Made by a program: the position numbers and the translations under genes. Shown in pieces: positions 1 to 9,519 of a DNA stretch of 64,000 bases; position 1 is the stretch's first letter, and each line of letters opens with the position of its first letter. The stretch is from NCBI GenBank assembly GCA_015075545.1, contig JABTUC010000002.1:558001-622000 (forward strand), written 5' to 3'. This DNA comes from Ideonella sp. Its GTDB lineage: Bacteria; Pseudomonadota; Gammaproteobacteria; Burkholderiales; Burkholderiaceae_C. Below the pieces are notes generated by a model. The model made no database searches. It was not told the DNA's origin and worked only from the letters and a program-made list of their open reading frames with translations.

Positions 1-342
1 GGAACGGATGTCGGTCAGCAGGCGGGTCAATTTCGGGTTCGGGCTGCCGCGGGCGACGATATCGAAGGCCTGCAGGAGCGGCACGCCGGCCTTCATCATC
101 GTCGCCAGCTGGCGCGTGAAGACGGCAATGTCCTTCTGCTTGACCGCGCGGCCGCCGCTGGTACGGCGCTTCTTGACCCGGGTGACGAGGATGCCCTGGC
201 GCCGCAGGCTGGCCGACACCATGGCCTCGCCGCCGGCGCGGACCTCGCCGCGCATGATCTTGCCGTTCTTGTCGCGGCCTTCCCACTCGTAGACCGTTTC
301 CTTGACGTTTCTGGTGCCGCGTGCGGCCAGCGCTGTTGCCAT
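1..342 (-). CDS. pilC: Type IV pilus assembly inner-membrane protein PilC (N-terminal part, cut by window edge)
   Basis: Only the first 114 residues are inside the window; the gene continues past position 1. PilC is the polytopic inner-membrane platform (type II secretion F family) on which the PilB and PilT motors act. The visible part is the soluble N-terminal region, with VYEWEGRDKNGK followed by RGEVRA and the TRQLATMMKAGVPLLQAFD stretch typical of GspF/PilC domains. The ATG at 340-342 is preceded by a strong GGAGG site. It lies 49 bases downstream of pilB on the same strand, the usual pilB-pilC order; pilD would be expected next, outside the window. Confidence 0.93.
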   Translation of the reverse strand, partial: MATALAARGTRNVKETVYEWEGRDKNGKIMRGEVRAGGEAMVSASLRRQGILVTRVKKRRTSGGRAVKQKDIAVFTRQLATMMKAGVPLLQAFDIVARGSPNPKLTRLLTDIRS

Positions 343-391
343 GATTCCTCCGGCGGCTCTGGTGCGTGACCAGCTCGACCGCAAGCTTGCA

Positions 392-2110
392 CTACTCGTT
401 GGTGACCGCGATCACTTCTTCCAGGGTGGTGACGCCGGCGCGGACCTTCACGAGACCCGATTGCCGCAGATCGCGAACGCCGTCCTTCTGGGATTGCGCG
501 GCGATGTCCATCGCCGTGCCTTCGGACAGGATGATGCGTTGGATCGCCTCTGAAATGGGCATCACCTGGTAAATGCCGACGCGGCCCTTGTACCCGTTGT
601 TGCAGGCCGAGCAACCGACCGCGCGATAGGGCTTCCAGGAGCCGTCGAGATCCTCCGCCCGATAGCCCGCCTTCAACAACGACTCGCGCGGGTAGTCGGC
701 CGGTTGCTTGCAGTTCTCGCACAGACGGCGGGCCAGTCGTTGGGCGGTGATCAGCAGCACGCTGGCTGCGATGTTGAACGGCGCCACACCCATGTTCAAC
801 ATGCGGGTCAACGTGGTCGGCGCGTCGTTGGTGTGCAGCGTCGACATCACCAGGTGCCCGGTCTGGGCCGCCTTGATGGCGATGTCGGCGGTTTCGAGGT
901 CGCGGATTTCGCCGACCATGATCACGTCGGGATCCTGCCGCAGGAAAGCCTTCAGCGCGGTGGCGAAGTTCAGCCCTGCCTTGTCGTTGACGTTGACCTG
1001 GTTGATCCCCGGAAGGTTGATTTCCGCCGGATCCTCCACGGTGGAGATGTTGACGCCGGGCTGGTTCAGGATGTTCAGGCAGGTGTAGAGCGATACCGTC
1101 TTACCGGAGCCCGTCGGGCCGGTGACGAGGATCATGCCGTAAGGCCGCTGAATCGCACCGGTGAGCCGGTCGCGCTCGATCTTCTCGTAGCCCAGGGCCT
1201 CGATGCCGAGCTTGGCACTCGAAGGGTCGAGGATACGAATGACGATCTTCTCGCCGAACAGCGTCGGCAACGTCGACACGCGGAAGTCGATCGCCCGGTT
1301 GCCGAACTTCAACTTCATGCGGCCGTCCTGCGGCACCCGCTTCTCGGCGATGTCCAGTCGGCTGATGACCTTGATGCGCGACGCGAGCTTGTCCTTGATC
1401 GCGATCGGCGGCTGCGTGATCTCGCGCAACTCGCCGTCGATCCGGAAGCGCACGCGGTAGTTGTACTCGTAGGGTTCGAAGTGGAGGTCCGACGCGCGCG
1501 CGTTGATGGCGTCGATCAACATCTTCTGCAGGAAGCGCACCACCGGCGCGTCTTCGACCTCCTGCGCGACGTCGGCCTGTTCCGGCGCAGCGCCGTCTTC
1601 TTCCGAGACGTCGAAGTCGAACTCGCCGGCGGCCATCGACTCCAGCGTCTCGCTGGCGCTGGCGCCCTGGGCCTCGAGCAGCTTGCCGAGTTTGTCGTAC
1701 TCGACGATCACCCACTCGGGCGACAACTGAGTCGCGAACTTGATGCGCTCGACGGCCTCCTGATCGGTTGGATCGGCTCCACCGATGAACAACCGGCTGC
1801 CGCGCCGACCGAGCACGATGATCTGGTATTGCTGAGCGAGTTTGCTGTCGACCAGGTTGCGTGGCAGCTTCTCGCCGTCGATCGCGTTGAGATCCAGCAA
1901 CGGCAATGCCAGACTTGCCGATAGCGTGTGCGCGAGGTCGGTGGCCGACACCGCGCCGGCCGAGATCACTGCCGACACGAAGCCGACGCGACGTTCCTTG
2001 GCGCTCTTGACCAACTCCTCAGCGTTCTTGACGCCGAGGCGGCCTGCATGCACCAGCACCCGGGCCACGCCAGACAGCATGGACTGGGGTGAGTCGACAA
2101 GGGTATCCAC
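392..2110 (-). CDS. pilB: Type IV pilus assembly ATPase PilB
   Basis: Hexameric cytoplasmic ATPase that powers pilus extension. The 572-residue length is normal for the family. The N-terminal MshEN-like region (roughly residues 1-150) precedes the GspE/PilB ATPase domain. Visible motifs are the Walker A GPTGSGKT, the LRQDPDVIMVGEIRD Walker B region, the Asp/His-box stretch TGHLVMSTLHTNDAPTT, and a C-terminal zinc site made of CENC and CSAC pairs about 40 residues apart. It sits directly upstream of pilC and is probably co-transcribed with it. The leader contains a small inverted repeat (2144-2161). No retraction ATPase (pilT) is in the window. Confidence 0.97.
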   Translation of the reverse strand: MDTLVDSPQSMLSGVARVLVHAGRLGVKNAEELVKSAKERRVGFVSAVISAGAVSATDLAHTLSASLALPLLDLNAIDGEKLPRNLVDSKLAQQYQIIVLGRRGSRLFIGGADPTDQEAVERIKFATQLSPEWVIVEYDKLGKLLEAQGASASETLESMAAGEFDFDVSEEDGAAPEQADVAQEVEDAPVVRFLQKMLIDAINARASDLHFEPYEYNYRVRFRIDGELREITQPPIAIKDKLASRIKVISRLDIAEKRVPQDGRMKLKFGNRAIDFRVSTLPTLFGEKIVIRILDPSSAKLGIEALGYEKIERDRLTGAIQRPYGMILVTGPTGSGKTVSLYTCLNILNQPGVNISTVEDPAEINLPGINQVNVNDKAGLNFATALKAFLRQDPDVIMVGEIRDLETADIAIKAAQTGHLVMSTLHTNDAPTTLTRMLNMGVAPFNIAASVLLITAQRLARRLCENCKQPADYPRESLLKAGYRAEDLDGSWKPYRAVGCSACNNGYKGRVGIYQVMPISEAIQRIILSEGTAMDIAAQSQKDGVRDLRQSGLVKVRAGVTTLEEVIAVTNE

Positions 2111-2143
2111 TGGCCTGGCTGTAACCGTGTTGGGGGTGGGCGA

Positions 2144-2161
2144 GGGATCATCGCTGATCCC
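2144..2161 (-). promoter_or_regulatory. Inverted repeat in the pilB leader
   Basis: A 7-base inverted repeat, GGGATCA and TGATCCC, with a 4-base loop sits 34 bases upstream of the pilB start codon. It could be an operator half-site pair or a small RNA hairpin near the 5' end of the pilBC message. No T-run follows, so it is not a terminator. Its function is unknown. Confidence 0.3.
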
Positions 2162-2264
2162 TGCAACACTGTAAACGGCGCCCGGAAAGCTTGCGGCACT
2201 TCTTCACGGCAGGCCGCCGCGATGCCACGCGGTCGATATCGCTGCGTCGGCCCCAGCAGGCTGC

Positions 2265-2341
2265 TGGTCGGGGTGAGAGGATTCGAACCTCCGGCCTCTA
2301 CGTCCCGAACGTAGCGCTCTACCAGGCTAAGCTACACCCCG
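2265..2341 (-). tRNA. tRNA-Pro (anticodon CGG)
   Basis: The minus strand folds as a complete 77-nt cloverleaf. The acceptor stem is CGGGGTG with CACCCCG, the D arm contains AGCCTGGTAGAGC, the anticodon stem-loop is CTACG-TTCGGGA-CGTAG giving anticodon CGG, and the T arm contains GGTTCGAATCC. The 3' CCA is encoded (2265-2267). It reads CCG proline codons, which are abundant in this high-GC genome. It lies between ispB and pilB on the same strand. Confidence 0.96.
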
Positions 2342-2360
2342 CCGTCGCATACGGCGACCG

Positions 2361-3344
2361 TCATGACGAGCGGTCGACCGATCGAAGACACAATTCTAAC
2401 AAAGCGTCCTTGGCCGAGCCGGGCGGCAGCCGCGCCAGACATGCCTGCGCTTTGCTTGCCTCGGCTCGTGCGGCCTCGCGTGTGGCGTCGAGGGCCCCCG
2501 TGCGACGAACGATGGCGACGATTTCACGCATCCTTTCCACCTCGCCATTGACGATGGCCCGCCGCAGCAGCGACCGCTCGTCGGCCGTGCCGCGCGACAT
2601 CGCCATCAGCAGCGGCAAGGTCGGTTTGCCCTCGCGCAGATCGTCGCCAACGTTCTTTCCCAACTGACCAGGGTCGCCTTCGTAGTCGAGCAGGTCGTCG
2701 ACCAACTGAAACGCGGTGCCCAGCGAGCGACCGTAGTCGGCACAGGCCTCCTCTAACTCGGCCGGGGCCTGCGCGATCACCGCGCCCAGGCGGGCACTGG
2801 CCTCGAACAGTTTGGCCGTCTTGTAGCGGATGACGCGCAGATAGTCCTCGACCGAGGTATCCGGATCGTGCATGTTGATCAACTGCAGCACCTCGCCTTC
2901 GGCGATCACGTTGGTGGCGTCGGCCAACACCTCCAACACACGCATCGAGCCGACCGATACCATCATCTGAAAGGCCCGCGAGTACAGGAAGTCGCCGACC
3001 AACACGCTGGCGGCATTCCCGAACAGCGCGTTGGCCGTCGGATGCCCGCGGCGCATCGAGGACTCGTCGACCACGTCGTCGTGCAGCAGGGTTGCGGTAT
3101 GGATGAACTCGACGATAGCGGCCAGTTCGAAGCGCGCCGGACCATGATGGCCCAGCGCCTGCGCAAACAGCAGCACGAGGCGCGGTCGAATCCGCTTGCC
3201 ACCCGCCCCGACGATGTAGCTGCCGATCTGGTCGATCAGCGTCACATTGGACGCCAGGCGCTGCCTGATGACCCGATCGACCTCGGCCATGTCGGCAGAG
3301 GCGATATCGAAACCGTTGCTCTGAACGGTGCTGGACGCAGGCAC
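2361..3344 (-). CDS. ispB: Octaprenyl diphosphate synthase (trans-isoprenyl diphosphate synthase)
   Basis: Makes the long all-trans prenyl chain of ubiquinone by condensing isopentenyl diphosphate onto farnesyl diphosphate. The protein has 327 residues. Both aspartate-rich motifs are present: first DDVVDESSMRRG after HTATLLH, and second DDLLDYEGD after AFQLV. The GGKRIRPRL substrate-binding motif is near residue 50. The chain length (C40) is inferred from similarity to IspB and its usual position next to rplU; the sequence alone does not prove it. It is transcribed divergently from rplU-rpmA with 188 bases between the starts. Confidence 0.93.
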   Translation of the reverse strand: MPASSTVQSNGFDIASADMAEVDRVIRQRLASNVTLIDQIGSYIVGAGGKRIRPRLVLLFAQALGHHGPARFELAAIVEFIHTATLLHDDVVDESSMRRGHPTANALFGNAASVLVGDFLYSRAFQMMVSVGSMRVLEVLADATNVIAEGEVLQLINMHDPDTSVEDYLRVIRYKTAKLFEASARLGAVIAQAPAELEEACADYGRSLGTAFQLVDDLLDYEGDPGQLGKNVGDDLREGKPTLPLLMAMSRGTADERSLLRRAIVNGEVERMREIVAIVRRTGALDATREAARAEASKAQACLARLPPGSAKDALLELCLRSVDRSS

Positions 3345-3472
3345 GGTGACGCTTCCGGATGGGCCGCAGGATTATAGGAATCGCCCATCTACCGGGCGCT
3401 CACCGATCGTGCCTCTCTGCCGGTACCTCAACAGCCGGCGCCGCGGCGCAGCAGGCGCTCCGTGACTTCCGC

Positions 3473-3478
3473 TATACT
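3473..3478 (+). promoter_or_regulatory. Probable -10 element of the rplU-rpmA promoter
   Basis: TATACT, a 5/6 match to the sigma70 -10 consensus, lies 60 bases upstream of rplU. No good -35 is visible at the usual distance, as is common for strongly expressed ribosomal protein genes. It is followed at once by a leader hairpin (3493-3511). Confidence 0.5.
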
Positions 3479-3492
3479 CGCCCGCTTCGCTT

Positions 3493-3511
3493 GGCCCCTG
3501 TTGGAGGGGCC
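3493..3511 (+). promoter_or_regulatory. Hairpin in the rplU 5' leader
   Basis: GGCCCCT and AGGGGCC form a perfect 7-bp stem with a 5-base loop (GTTGG). It sits about 10 bases downstream of the predicted transcription start and 21 bases before the rplU ATG. Its place suggests a role in autogenous control of L21/L27 synthesis or in message stability, but this is inference. Confidence 0.4.
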
Positions 3512-3532
3512 GGCAGCGAGCGTGAGGCGTTG

Positions 3533-3844
3533 ATGTACGCGGTCATCAAGACTGGCGGCAAGCAGTACAAGGTTGCCGTCGGTGACAAGGTCAAGGTGGA
3601 GCAGCTTGCCGCCGACGTGGGGCAGGAGATCGTGCTCGATCGGGTGCTGGCCGTCGGCGAAGGCGGCGAGCTGAGAGTCGGGACGCCGATGGTCGACGGG
3701 GCGAGCGTCAAGGCGACCGTGCTGTCGCATGGCCTGCATCCGAAGGTGCGCATCTTCAAGATGAGGCGCCGCAAGCACTATCAACGGCACGCCGGGCATC
3801 GCCAAGGTTACACCGAGCTGCAGATCGGCTCGGTCGACGCCTGA
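3533..3844 (+). CDS. rplU: 50S ribosomal protein L21
   Basis: L21 binds 23S rRNA in the large subunit. The 103-residue protein begins [14 protein letters not shown], a diagnostic L21 start, and contains the conserved [19 protein letters not shown] segment near the C-terminus. The ATG at 3533 is preceded by GAGG; earlier in-frame starts would only add unrelated leader sequence. It is followed after 25 bases by rpmA, forming the universal L21-L27 pair. Confidence 0.98.
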   Translation: MYAVIKTGGKQYKVAVGDKVKVEQLAADVGQEIVLDRVLAVGEGGELRVGTPMVDGASVKATVLSHGLHPKVRIFKMRRRKHYQRHAGHRQGYTELQIGSVDA

Positions 3845-3869
3845 CCGCGCGCCAACAGGACGACAGGCC

Positions 3870-4127
3870 ATGGCACAGAAGAAGGGTGGCGGCTCGACGC
3901 GAAACGGCCGTGATTCGCAACCGAAGATGTTGGGAGTCAAGGTCTTCGGCGGCCAGATCGTTTCGGCCGGCTCGGTGATCGTGCGTCAACGTGGTACGCG
4001 GTTTCACGCCGGCACCAACGTCGGCACCGGCAAGGACCACACGTTGTTCGCGCTGGTCGACGGGCGGGTCGGCTTTGCAACCAAGGGCGCGCTGCGGCGT
4101 CAGACCGTGACGGTGGATCCGGCATAG
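3870..4127 (+). CDS. rpmA: 50S ribosomal protein L27
   Basis: L27 lies near the peptidyl transferase centre of the ribosome. The 85-residue protein starts [17 protein letters not shown] and contains the family signature [15 protein letters not shown]. The N-terminal tail that reaches the P site is intact with no leader to be processed. It is co-transcribed with rplU and followed by a clear intrinsic terminator. Confidence 0.98.
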   Translation: MAQKKGGGSTRNGRDSQPKMLGVKVFGGQIVSAGSVIVRQRGTRFHAGTNVGTGKDHTLFALVDGRVGFATKGALRRQTVTVDPA

Positions 4128-4154
4128 GGCTCGCTGCAAGCCGAACGGCCCCAC

Positions 4155-4180
4155 AAGCCTCGGCATGCCGGGGCTTTTTC
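4155..4180 (+). terminator. Intrinsic terminator after rpmA
   Basis: An AAGCCTCGG...CCGGGGCTT stem (about nine pairs including one G-T) with a CATG loop is followed by TTTTTCGTTTT. It lies between rpmA and obgE, so obgE is at least partly uncoupled from the ribosomal protein genes. Confidence 0.75.
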
Positions 4181-4200
4181 GTTTTGGCGACGACTTGCTC

Positions 4201-5271
4201 ATGAAGTTCATCGACGAAGTGGTGATCGATGTCGCGGCCGGCAACGGCGGTGCAGGCTGTGCCAGTTTTCGCCGCGAGAAGTTCGTGCCGATGGGCGGGC
4301 CTGACGGCGGTGATGGCGGGCGCGGCGGCAGCGTCGTCGCACTGGCCGATTCCAACCTGAACACGCTGGTCGATTTTCGCTACGCACCACGGCACGCGGC
4401 CGAGAACGGCGAACCGGGGCGGGGGTCGGACCAGTTCGGCGCAGCGGGCGCCGACGTCGTCCTGCGCATGCCGGTGGGCACCATCATCACCGACTTGCAG
4501 ACACGGGAGGTGGTGGCCGAGCTGCTGCAGTCACAGCAACGCGTCGTGCTGGCGCGCGGCGGCGACGGCGGATTTGGCAATCTTCGCTACAAGAGCAGCA
4601 CCAACCGCTCGCCGCGCAAGAAGACCCCTGGCTGGCCGGGCGAGCAACGCAAGCTGCGACTGGAGTTGCGCGTGCTGGCCGACGTTGGACTGCTGGGCAT
4701 GCCCAACGCCGGCAAGTCGACGCTGATCGCGGCGATTTCCAACGCGCGGCCCAAGATCGCCGACTACCCGTTCACGACGTTGCATCCAAACCTCGGCGTG
4801 GTTCGCCTCGGCGTGGGGCGCAGTTTCGTGGTGGCCGATATCCCGGGGTTGATCGAGGGGGCGTCGGAAGGCGCGGGTCTGGGCCATCACTTCTTGCGCC
4901 ACTTGCAACGCACGCGCTTGTTGTGGCACGTGATCGACATCGCGCCGATGGACGAAGCGGTCGATCCGGTCGTGCAGGCGCGTGCGGTGCTCGCCGAGCT
5001 GCGCAAGTACGACGAGGCCCTGTATCGCAAGCCGCGCTGGCTCGTGCTCAACAAGATCGATCTGGTTCCCGGCGAAAGACGGGTCGCGCTGGTGCGCGAA
5101 ATCACACGCCGCCTGCGCTGGAAGGGGCCGGTGTATGCCGTCTCGGCGGTCGCGCGCGAAGGTCTCGCGCCGCTGCTCGAGGCGACCTGGCAGACGCTGT
5201 CGCCTGCGCCGCGTGAAGATCGCGAGGGCGACGACGTGCGGTTCCGCGATCACCTGCAGCGGGCGCCATGA
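4201..5271 (+). CDS. obgE: Obg family GTPase
   Basis: Ribosome-associated GTPase needed for 50S assembly and stress control. The 356-residue protein begins [17 protein letters not shown], the glycine-rich Obg fold (about residues 1-158). The G domain follows, with G1 [10 protein letters not shown]3 DIPGL and G4 NKID. The ATG at 4201 was chosen because the Obg fold starts there. It follows rpmA as in most bacteria but after a terminator, so it may have its own promoter or depend on readthrough. Its stop overlaps the proB start (ATGA). Confidence 0.97.
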   Translation: MKFIDEVVIDVAAGNGGAGCASFRREKFVPMGGPDGGDGGRGGSVVALADSNLNTLVDFRYAPRHAAENGEPGRGSDQFGAAGADVVLRMPVGTIITDLQTREVVAELLQSQQRVVLARGGDGGFGNLRYKSSTNRSPRKKTPGWPGEQRKLRLELRVLADVGLLGMPNAGKSTLIAAISNARPKIADYPFTTLHPNLGVVRLGVGRSFVVADIPGLIEGASEGAGLGHHFLRHLQRTRLLWHVIDIAPMDEAVDPVVQARAVLAELRKYDEALYRKPRWLVLNKIDLVPGERRVALVREITRRLRWKGPVYAVSAVAREGLAPLLEATWQTLSPAPREDREGDDVRFRDHLQRAP

Positions 5272-6386
5272 AGCCGTCGTTGCACGCCGCACGGCGCATC
5301 GTGGTCAAGGTCGGCTCGAGCCTCGTCACCAACGAGGGCAGAGGCGTCGACCCCGACTCGATCGGCAACTGGTGTCGCCAACTGGCGGCCCTGGCACGCG
5401 ATGGCCGCGAGGTGGTGATGGTGTCCAGCGGCGCCATCGTCGAAGGCATGAAGCGGCTGGGCATGACCGCGCGTCCGAGCCAGTTGCATGAACTGCAGGC
5501 CGCCGCCGCGGTGGGCCAGATGGGGCTCGCGCAGATGTACGAAAGCAAGCTCTCGGAGCATGGCTTGCGCAGCGCGCAGGTGCTGCTGACCCACGCCGAC
5601 CTGGCCGACCGCGAGCGCTACCTCAACGCACGCTCGACGCTGCTGGCGCTGTTGTCGCTGCAGGCCGTGCCGGTGATCAACGAGAACGACACCGTGGTCA
5701 CCGATGAGATCAAGTTCGGCGACAACGACACCCTCGGCGCGCTGGTGGCCAACCTGATCGAAGCCGATGCGCTCGTGATCCTGACCGATCAGCCCGGGCT
5801 GTACGCGAGCGACCCGCGTCTGGATCCCGATGCGCGGCTGATCACGCAGGCCGACGCCGGCGATCCCGAGCTCGAGCGCATGGCCGGCGCCGCCGCTTCC
5901 CCGCTGTCGCGCGGTGGCATGATCACCAAGGTGCTGGCGGCCAAGCGCGCTGCGCGCAGCGGGGCCGATACCGTCATTGCCTGGGGACGCGAACCCGACG
6001 TGCTGCTGCGCCTGGCCCGCGGCGAGGCGATCGGCACGTTGTTGTGCGCGCGCACCGCGAAGCGCGCCGCGCGCAAGCAGTGGATGGCCGATCACCTGCA
6101 GTTGCGCGGCGCGGTGGTCATCGATGCCGGGGCCGTCGCCAAGCTGGTGGGCCAGGGCAAGAGCCTGCTGCCGGTGGGCGTGGTGGCCGTTGAAGGCGAG
6201 TTCGCGCGCGGCGAAGTGATCGCGGTGCGCGGCCCCGATGGCGTCGAGATCGCGCGCGGTCTGGCCAACTACGCGGCCGGCGAGTCGCGGCTGATCGCGC
6301 GCCGCCCGTCATCGCAGATCGAGTCGATCCTCGGCTACTCCAACGGGCCGGAGTTGATTCACCGCGACAACATGGTGCGCAGCTAG
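5268..6386 (+). CDS. proB: Glutamate 5-kinase
   Basis: First step of proline synthesis, phosphorylating glutamate with ATP. The 372-residue protein has an amino acid kinase domain ([14 protein letters not shown] at the N-terminus, [25 protein letters not shown]) and a C-terminal PUA domain from about residue 280, so it is the long form that usually responds to proline feedback. Its start overlaps the obgE stop by four bases, implying translational coupling. Its 3' end overlaps the 3' end of convergent rppH by four bases. No proA is adjacent. Confidence 0.97.
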   Translation: MKPSLHAARRIVVKVGSSLVTNEGRGVDPDSIGNWCRQLAALARDGREVVMVSSGAIVEGMKRLGMTARPSQLHELQAAAAVGQMGLAQMYESKLSEHGLRSAQVLLTHADLADRERYLNARSTLLALLSLQAVPVINENDTVVTDEIKFGDNDTLGALVANLIEADALVILTDQPGLYASDPRLDPDARLITQADAGDPELERMAGAAASPLSRGGMITKVLAAKRAARSGADTVIAWGREPDVLLRLARGEAIGTLLCARTAKRAARKQWMADHLQLRGAVVIDAGAVAKLVGQGKSLLPVGVVAVEGEFARGEVIAVRGPDGVEIARGLANYAAGESRLIARRPSSQIESILGYSNGPELIHRDNMVRS

Positions 6387-6976
6387 GAGGCCTCTTCGTC
6401 GGCCGGGCCGGCGTCGGTCTCCGAAGCGTTGCGCCGAGGATCCGGCGCATTGTCGCGCGGGCGGCCACGAATCCCCGCGCGCAGGAACCGCGTGTGGTGC
6501 ACTGCCTTCGGCAGGAAGCGCGACAGCTCGGTAAGCGCCAGCTCGTAGACCTCGCGCTTGAAATCGATCACCATCTCCAGCGGCACCCAGTAGTCGTTCC
6601 AGCGCCAGGCATCGAACTCCGGATGGTCGCTGGCGCGCAGGTCGAGATCGCTGTCGCGGCCGAGCAGCATCAACAGATACCAGATCTGCTTCTGACCACG
6701 GTAGTGGCCGCGTGCGTCCTTGCGGATGTAGTGATCGGGCACCTGGTAGCGCAGCCAGTCGCGCGTGCGCGCGAGGATGCGCACATGCTCGGGCCGCAGC
6801 CCCACCTCTTCGTGCAGCTCGCGAAACATCGCCTGCTCGGGCGACTCGCCGTACTTGATGCCCCCTTGCGGGAACTGCCACGAGTGGGTGCGCAACCGCT
6901 TGCCCCAGAAGACCTGGTTGCGCGCATTGAGCAGGACGATGCCGACGTTGGGCCTGTAGCCCTCTCGGTCGAGCAT
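6383..6976 (-). CDS. rppH: RNA pyrophosphohydrolase (Nudix)
   Basis: Removes pyrophosphate from 5'-triphosphate RNA, starting RNase E-dependent decay. The 197-residue protein begins [17 protein letters not shown] and carries the Nudix box [20 protein letters not shown]. The QKQIWYLL and WRWNDYW segments also match RppH. The last 35 or so residues are a polar tail rich in Arg, Asn and Asp, longer than in the E. coli enzyme, as is usual in Burkholderiales. It is divergent from proS with 101 bases between the starts. Confidence 0.96.
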   Translation of the reverse strand: MLDREGYRPNVGIVLLNARNQVFWGKRLRTHSWQFPQGGIKYGESPEQAMFRELHEEVGLRPEHVRILARTRDWLRYQVPDHYIRKDARGHYRGQKQIWYLLMLLGRDSDLDLRASDHPEFDAWRWNDYWVPLEMVIDFKREVYELALTELSRFLPKAVHHTRFLRAGIRGRPRDNAPDPRRNASETDAGPADEEAS

Positions 6977-7077
6977 AATCGAACCCCGATTCTTGAACTG
7001 AAATCATTATTGCATCGGCGGCGCCGGAGGCTTGAACCTCGCTTTCCCGCATGCGCGGGGCCCGCCAGCCTCGCGCC

Positions 7078-8823
7078 ATGAGAGCCTCCCGATTCTTCGT
7101 TGCCACGCTGAAGGAAGCCCCCGCCGACGCCGAGGTCGTGAGCCACCGGCTGATGGTGCGCGCCGGACTCATCAAGCGGCTGAGCGCGGGCATCTACAGC
7201 TACATGCCGATGGGCTTGCGCGTGATCCGCAAGGTCGAGGCGATCATCCGCGAGGAGATGAACGCCGCCGGCGCGGTCGAACTGCTGATGCCGGTGGTGC
7301 AGCCGGCCGAGTTGTGGCAGGAGTCGGGCCGCTTCCAGGCCTACGGGCCCGAGCTGCTGCGGGTCAAAGACCGCCACGAGCGCGACTTCGTGATCCAGCC
7401 GACGAGCGAAGAGGTCGTCACCGACATCGCGCGCCAGGAATTGCGCAGCTACCGTCAACTGCCGCGCAACTTCTATCACATCCAGACCAAGTTCCGCGAC
7501 GAGCGCCGGCCGCGTTTCGGCCTGATGCGCGGGCGCGAATTCACGATGAAGGATGCGTATTCGTTCGACCGCGACAAGGCTTCGGCGCTGCGCAGCTACG
7601 AGGCGATGTTCGCGGCCTACAGGCGCATCTTCGACCGCTTCGGCCTGCAGTACCGCGCGGTGGCTGCCGACACCGGCGCCATCGGTGGCGATGCGTCGCA
7701 CGAATTCCAGGTGATCGCCGACACGGGTGAGGATGCGCTGGTCTACTGTCCGACCAGCGACTACGCCGCCAACGTCGAACTGGCCGAGTGCGTGCCGCTG
7801 CTGGCATCGCGCGCGGCGCCGGGCATGTCGTTGCACAAGACGCCAACCCCGGGCAAGAGCACCTGCGAAGCAGTGTCCGAGCTGCTGTCGGTGCCGCTGG
7901 TCACCACGGTGAAGTCGCTTGTCCTGGCCACCGATGAGCGTGCGGCCGACGGCAGCATCCAGGGCACGACGATCTGGTTGTTGCTGGTGCGCGGCGACCA
8001 TGCGCTCAATGAGGTCAAGGCCGGCAAGGTGTGCGGGCTGGAGGGCGGATTCCGCTTCGCGACGGTCGCCGAAATCGAGGATCACTTCGGCACCAAACCC
8101 GGGTATCTGGGTCCGATCGCCACCCGCAAGCCGGTCAAGGTGGTGGCCGAGCGGACGGTGGCTCGCATGAGCGACTTCATCTGCGGCGCCAACGCCGAGG
8201 GCTTCCACTACACCGGTGTCAACTGGGGGCGCGATCTGCCCGAACCCGACCTGGTCGCCGATATCCGGGACGCCGTGGCCGGAGACCCGTCGCCCGACGG
8301 CAAGGGTGTGCTGGCGATCCAGCGTGGCATCGAGGTCGGCCACGTGTTCTACCTCGGCACCAAGTACAGCCGGTCGATGAATGCCAGCTACCTCGATGAG
8401 GCAGGCAAGCCGCAGCTGATGGAGATGGGCTGCTACGGCATCGGGGTCACCCGCATCCTCGGCGCGGCGATCGAGCAGGGCCACGACGAGCGCGGTATCG
8501 TCTGGCCCGACGCGATTGCCCCGTTTCGCGTCGTGATCTGCCCGATCGGCTGGGAGCGCAACGACGCGGTGCGTGAGGCGGCGATGCGCCTGCACGACGA
8601 GCTGGAGGCGCTCGGCGTCGACGCGATGCTCGACGATCGCGGCGAGCGCCCGGGTGCCATGTTCGCCGACTGGGAGCTGATCGGCGTGCCGCACCGGGTG
8701 GTGTTCTCCGAGCGTGGGCTGAAGGAAGGGCAGGTCGAGATCCAGGGCCGTCGTGACTCCGCAGCTAGCAAGGCCGCGCTGCCCGAGGCACTCGGCGTGT
8801 TGCGTCAGCGGCTGCGCGTGTAG
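7078..8823 (+). CDS. proS: Prolyl-tRNA synthetase
   Basis: Class II synthetase charging tRNA-Pro. The start at 7078 gives 581 residues beginning [15 protein letters not shown], as in other bacterial-type enzymes. Motif 2 ([22 protein letters not shown]) and motif 3 ([13 protein letters not shown]) are visible. The editing insertion domain lies between them (about residues 220-400), and the C-terminal anticodon-binding domain ends the protein. An upstream in-frame ATG would add nine unconserved residues. proS, proB and the tRNA-Pro gene all lie within 7 kb, with no sign of joint control. Confidence 0.97.
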   Translation: MRASRFFVATLKEAPADAEVVSHRLMVRAGLIKRLSAGIYSYMPMGLRVIRKVEAIIREEMNAAGAVELLMPVVQPAELWQESGRFQAYGPELLRVKDRHERDFVIQPTSEEVVTDIARQELRSYRQLPRNFYHIQTKFRDERRPRFGLMRGREFTMKDAYSFDRDKASALRSYEAMFAAYRRIFDRFGLQYRAVAADTGAIGGDASHEFQVIADTGEDALVYCPTSDYAANVELAECVPLLASRAAPGMSLHKTPTPGKSTCEAVSELLSVPLVTTVKSLVLATDERAADGSIQGTTIWLLLVRGDHALNEVKAGKVCGLEGGFRFATVAEIEDHFGTKPGYLGPIATRKPVKVVAERTVARMSDFICGANAEGFHYTGVNWGRDLPEPDLVADIRDAVAGDPSPDGKGVLAIQRGIEVGHVFYLGTKYSRSMNASYLDEAGKPQLMEMGCYGIGVTRILGAAIEQGHDERGIVWPDAIAPFRVVICPIGWERNDAVREAAMRLHDELEALGVDAMLDDRGERPGAMFADWELIGVPHRVVFSERGLKEGQVEIQGRRDSAASKAALPEALGVLRQRLRV

Positions 8824-8849
8824 CGCGAACTGGCCGACCCAGGCGACGC

Positions 8850-9512
8850 GTGCTTCCTGTGCGCAGTCCATCGGCCACAACTGCCGCCGTCGTGCGCTTC
8901 GGCGCCGCGCTCTCGCTTTGCACTGCCTGCATCGTGGCGCGGGCCGGTGCGCAGATCGAGGAGCCGTTGGCCGACTCGGTGCGCTCGGCGCTGTCCGCGG
9001 CGGTGGCCGATTCGGCGCCGCCGCGCGCGAGTTTCGATTCGATCGAAGAGCGCCTGGCCTATCTGCGTTGGCTCGGGTCGGCGAGCCAGCGACTCAAGCG
9101 GCGCAAGTCCGAAAGTGCGACTCGCGTGGAGTTCCTGGAGGCGCTCTGGTACGAAAGCCGACGCGCCGGTCTCGAACCCGAGTTGGTGTTGGGCGTGGTG
9201 CAGGTCGAGAGCGCGTTTCGCAAGTACGCGGTCAGCCGTGCGGGGGCAATCGGCTACATGCAGGTGATGCCGTTCTGGTCGCGGCTGATCGGCGACGGCG
9301 ACCCGGCTCGGCTATTTCACATGCAGGCAAACCTGCGCTTCGGCTGCGTGATCCTGCGCCACTATCTCGACCTGGAGCGCGGCGATCTGTTCCTCGCGCT
9401 CGGCCGCTACAACGGTAGCCGCGGGCGTGCCGAGTACCCGGACGCCGTTTTGGCAGCGCGACGCGAATGGTTGCAGGCGATCGGCGCAGCGCGCACACCG
9501 CTGCGCCGCTGA
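8850..9512 (+). CDS. Lytic transglycosylase (SLT domain), exported
   Basis: Cleaves peptidoglycan glycan strands to 1,6-anhydromuramyl products. The 220-residue protein has a hydrophobic N-terminal segment (about residues 14-33) ending in ARAGA, read as a signal peptide, and a C-terminal Slt70-type domain. The catalytic Glu is in QVESAFRK, followed by the SRAGAIGYMQVMP motif and the RYNGS region. The start is a GTG 26 bases after proS. The exact Mlt/Slt subtype is not assigned. Confidence 0.85.
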   Translation: MLPVRSPSATTAAVVRFGAALSLCTACIVARAGAQIEEPLADSVRSALSAAVADSAPPRASFDSIEERLAYLRWLGSASQRLKRRKSESATRVEFLEALWYESRRAGLEPELVLGVVQVESAFRKYAVSRAGAIGYMQVMPFWSRLIGDGDPARLFHMQANLRFGCVILRHYLDLERGDLFLALGRYNGSRGRAEYPDAVLAARREWLQAIGAARTPLRR

Positions 9513-9519
9513 GTCAGGC

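Noticed and set aside
704-1924. Long plus-strand frame antisense to pilB
   Set aside because: Mirror of pilB codons, with biased residues typical of antisense reading in high-GC DNA.
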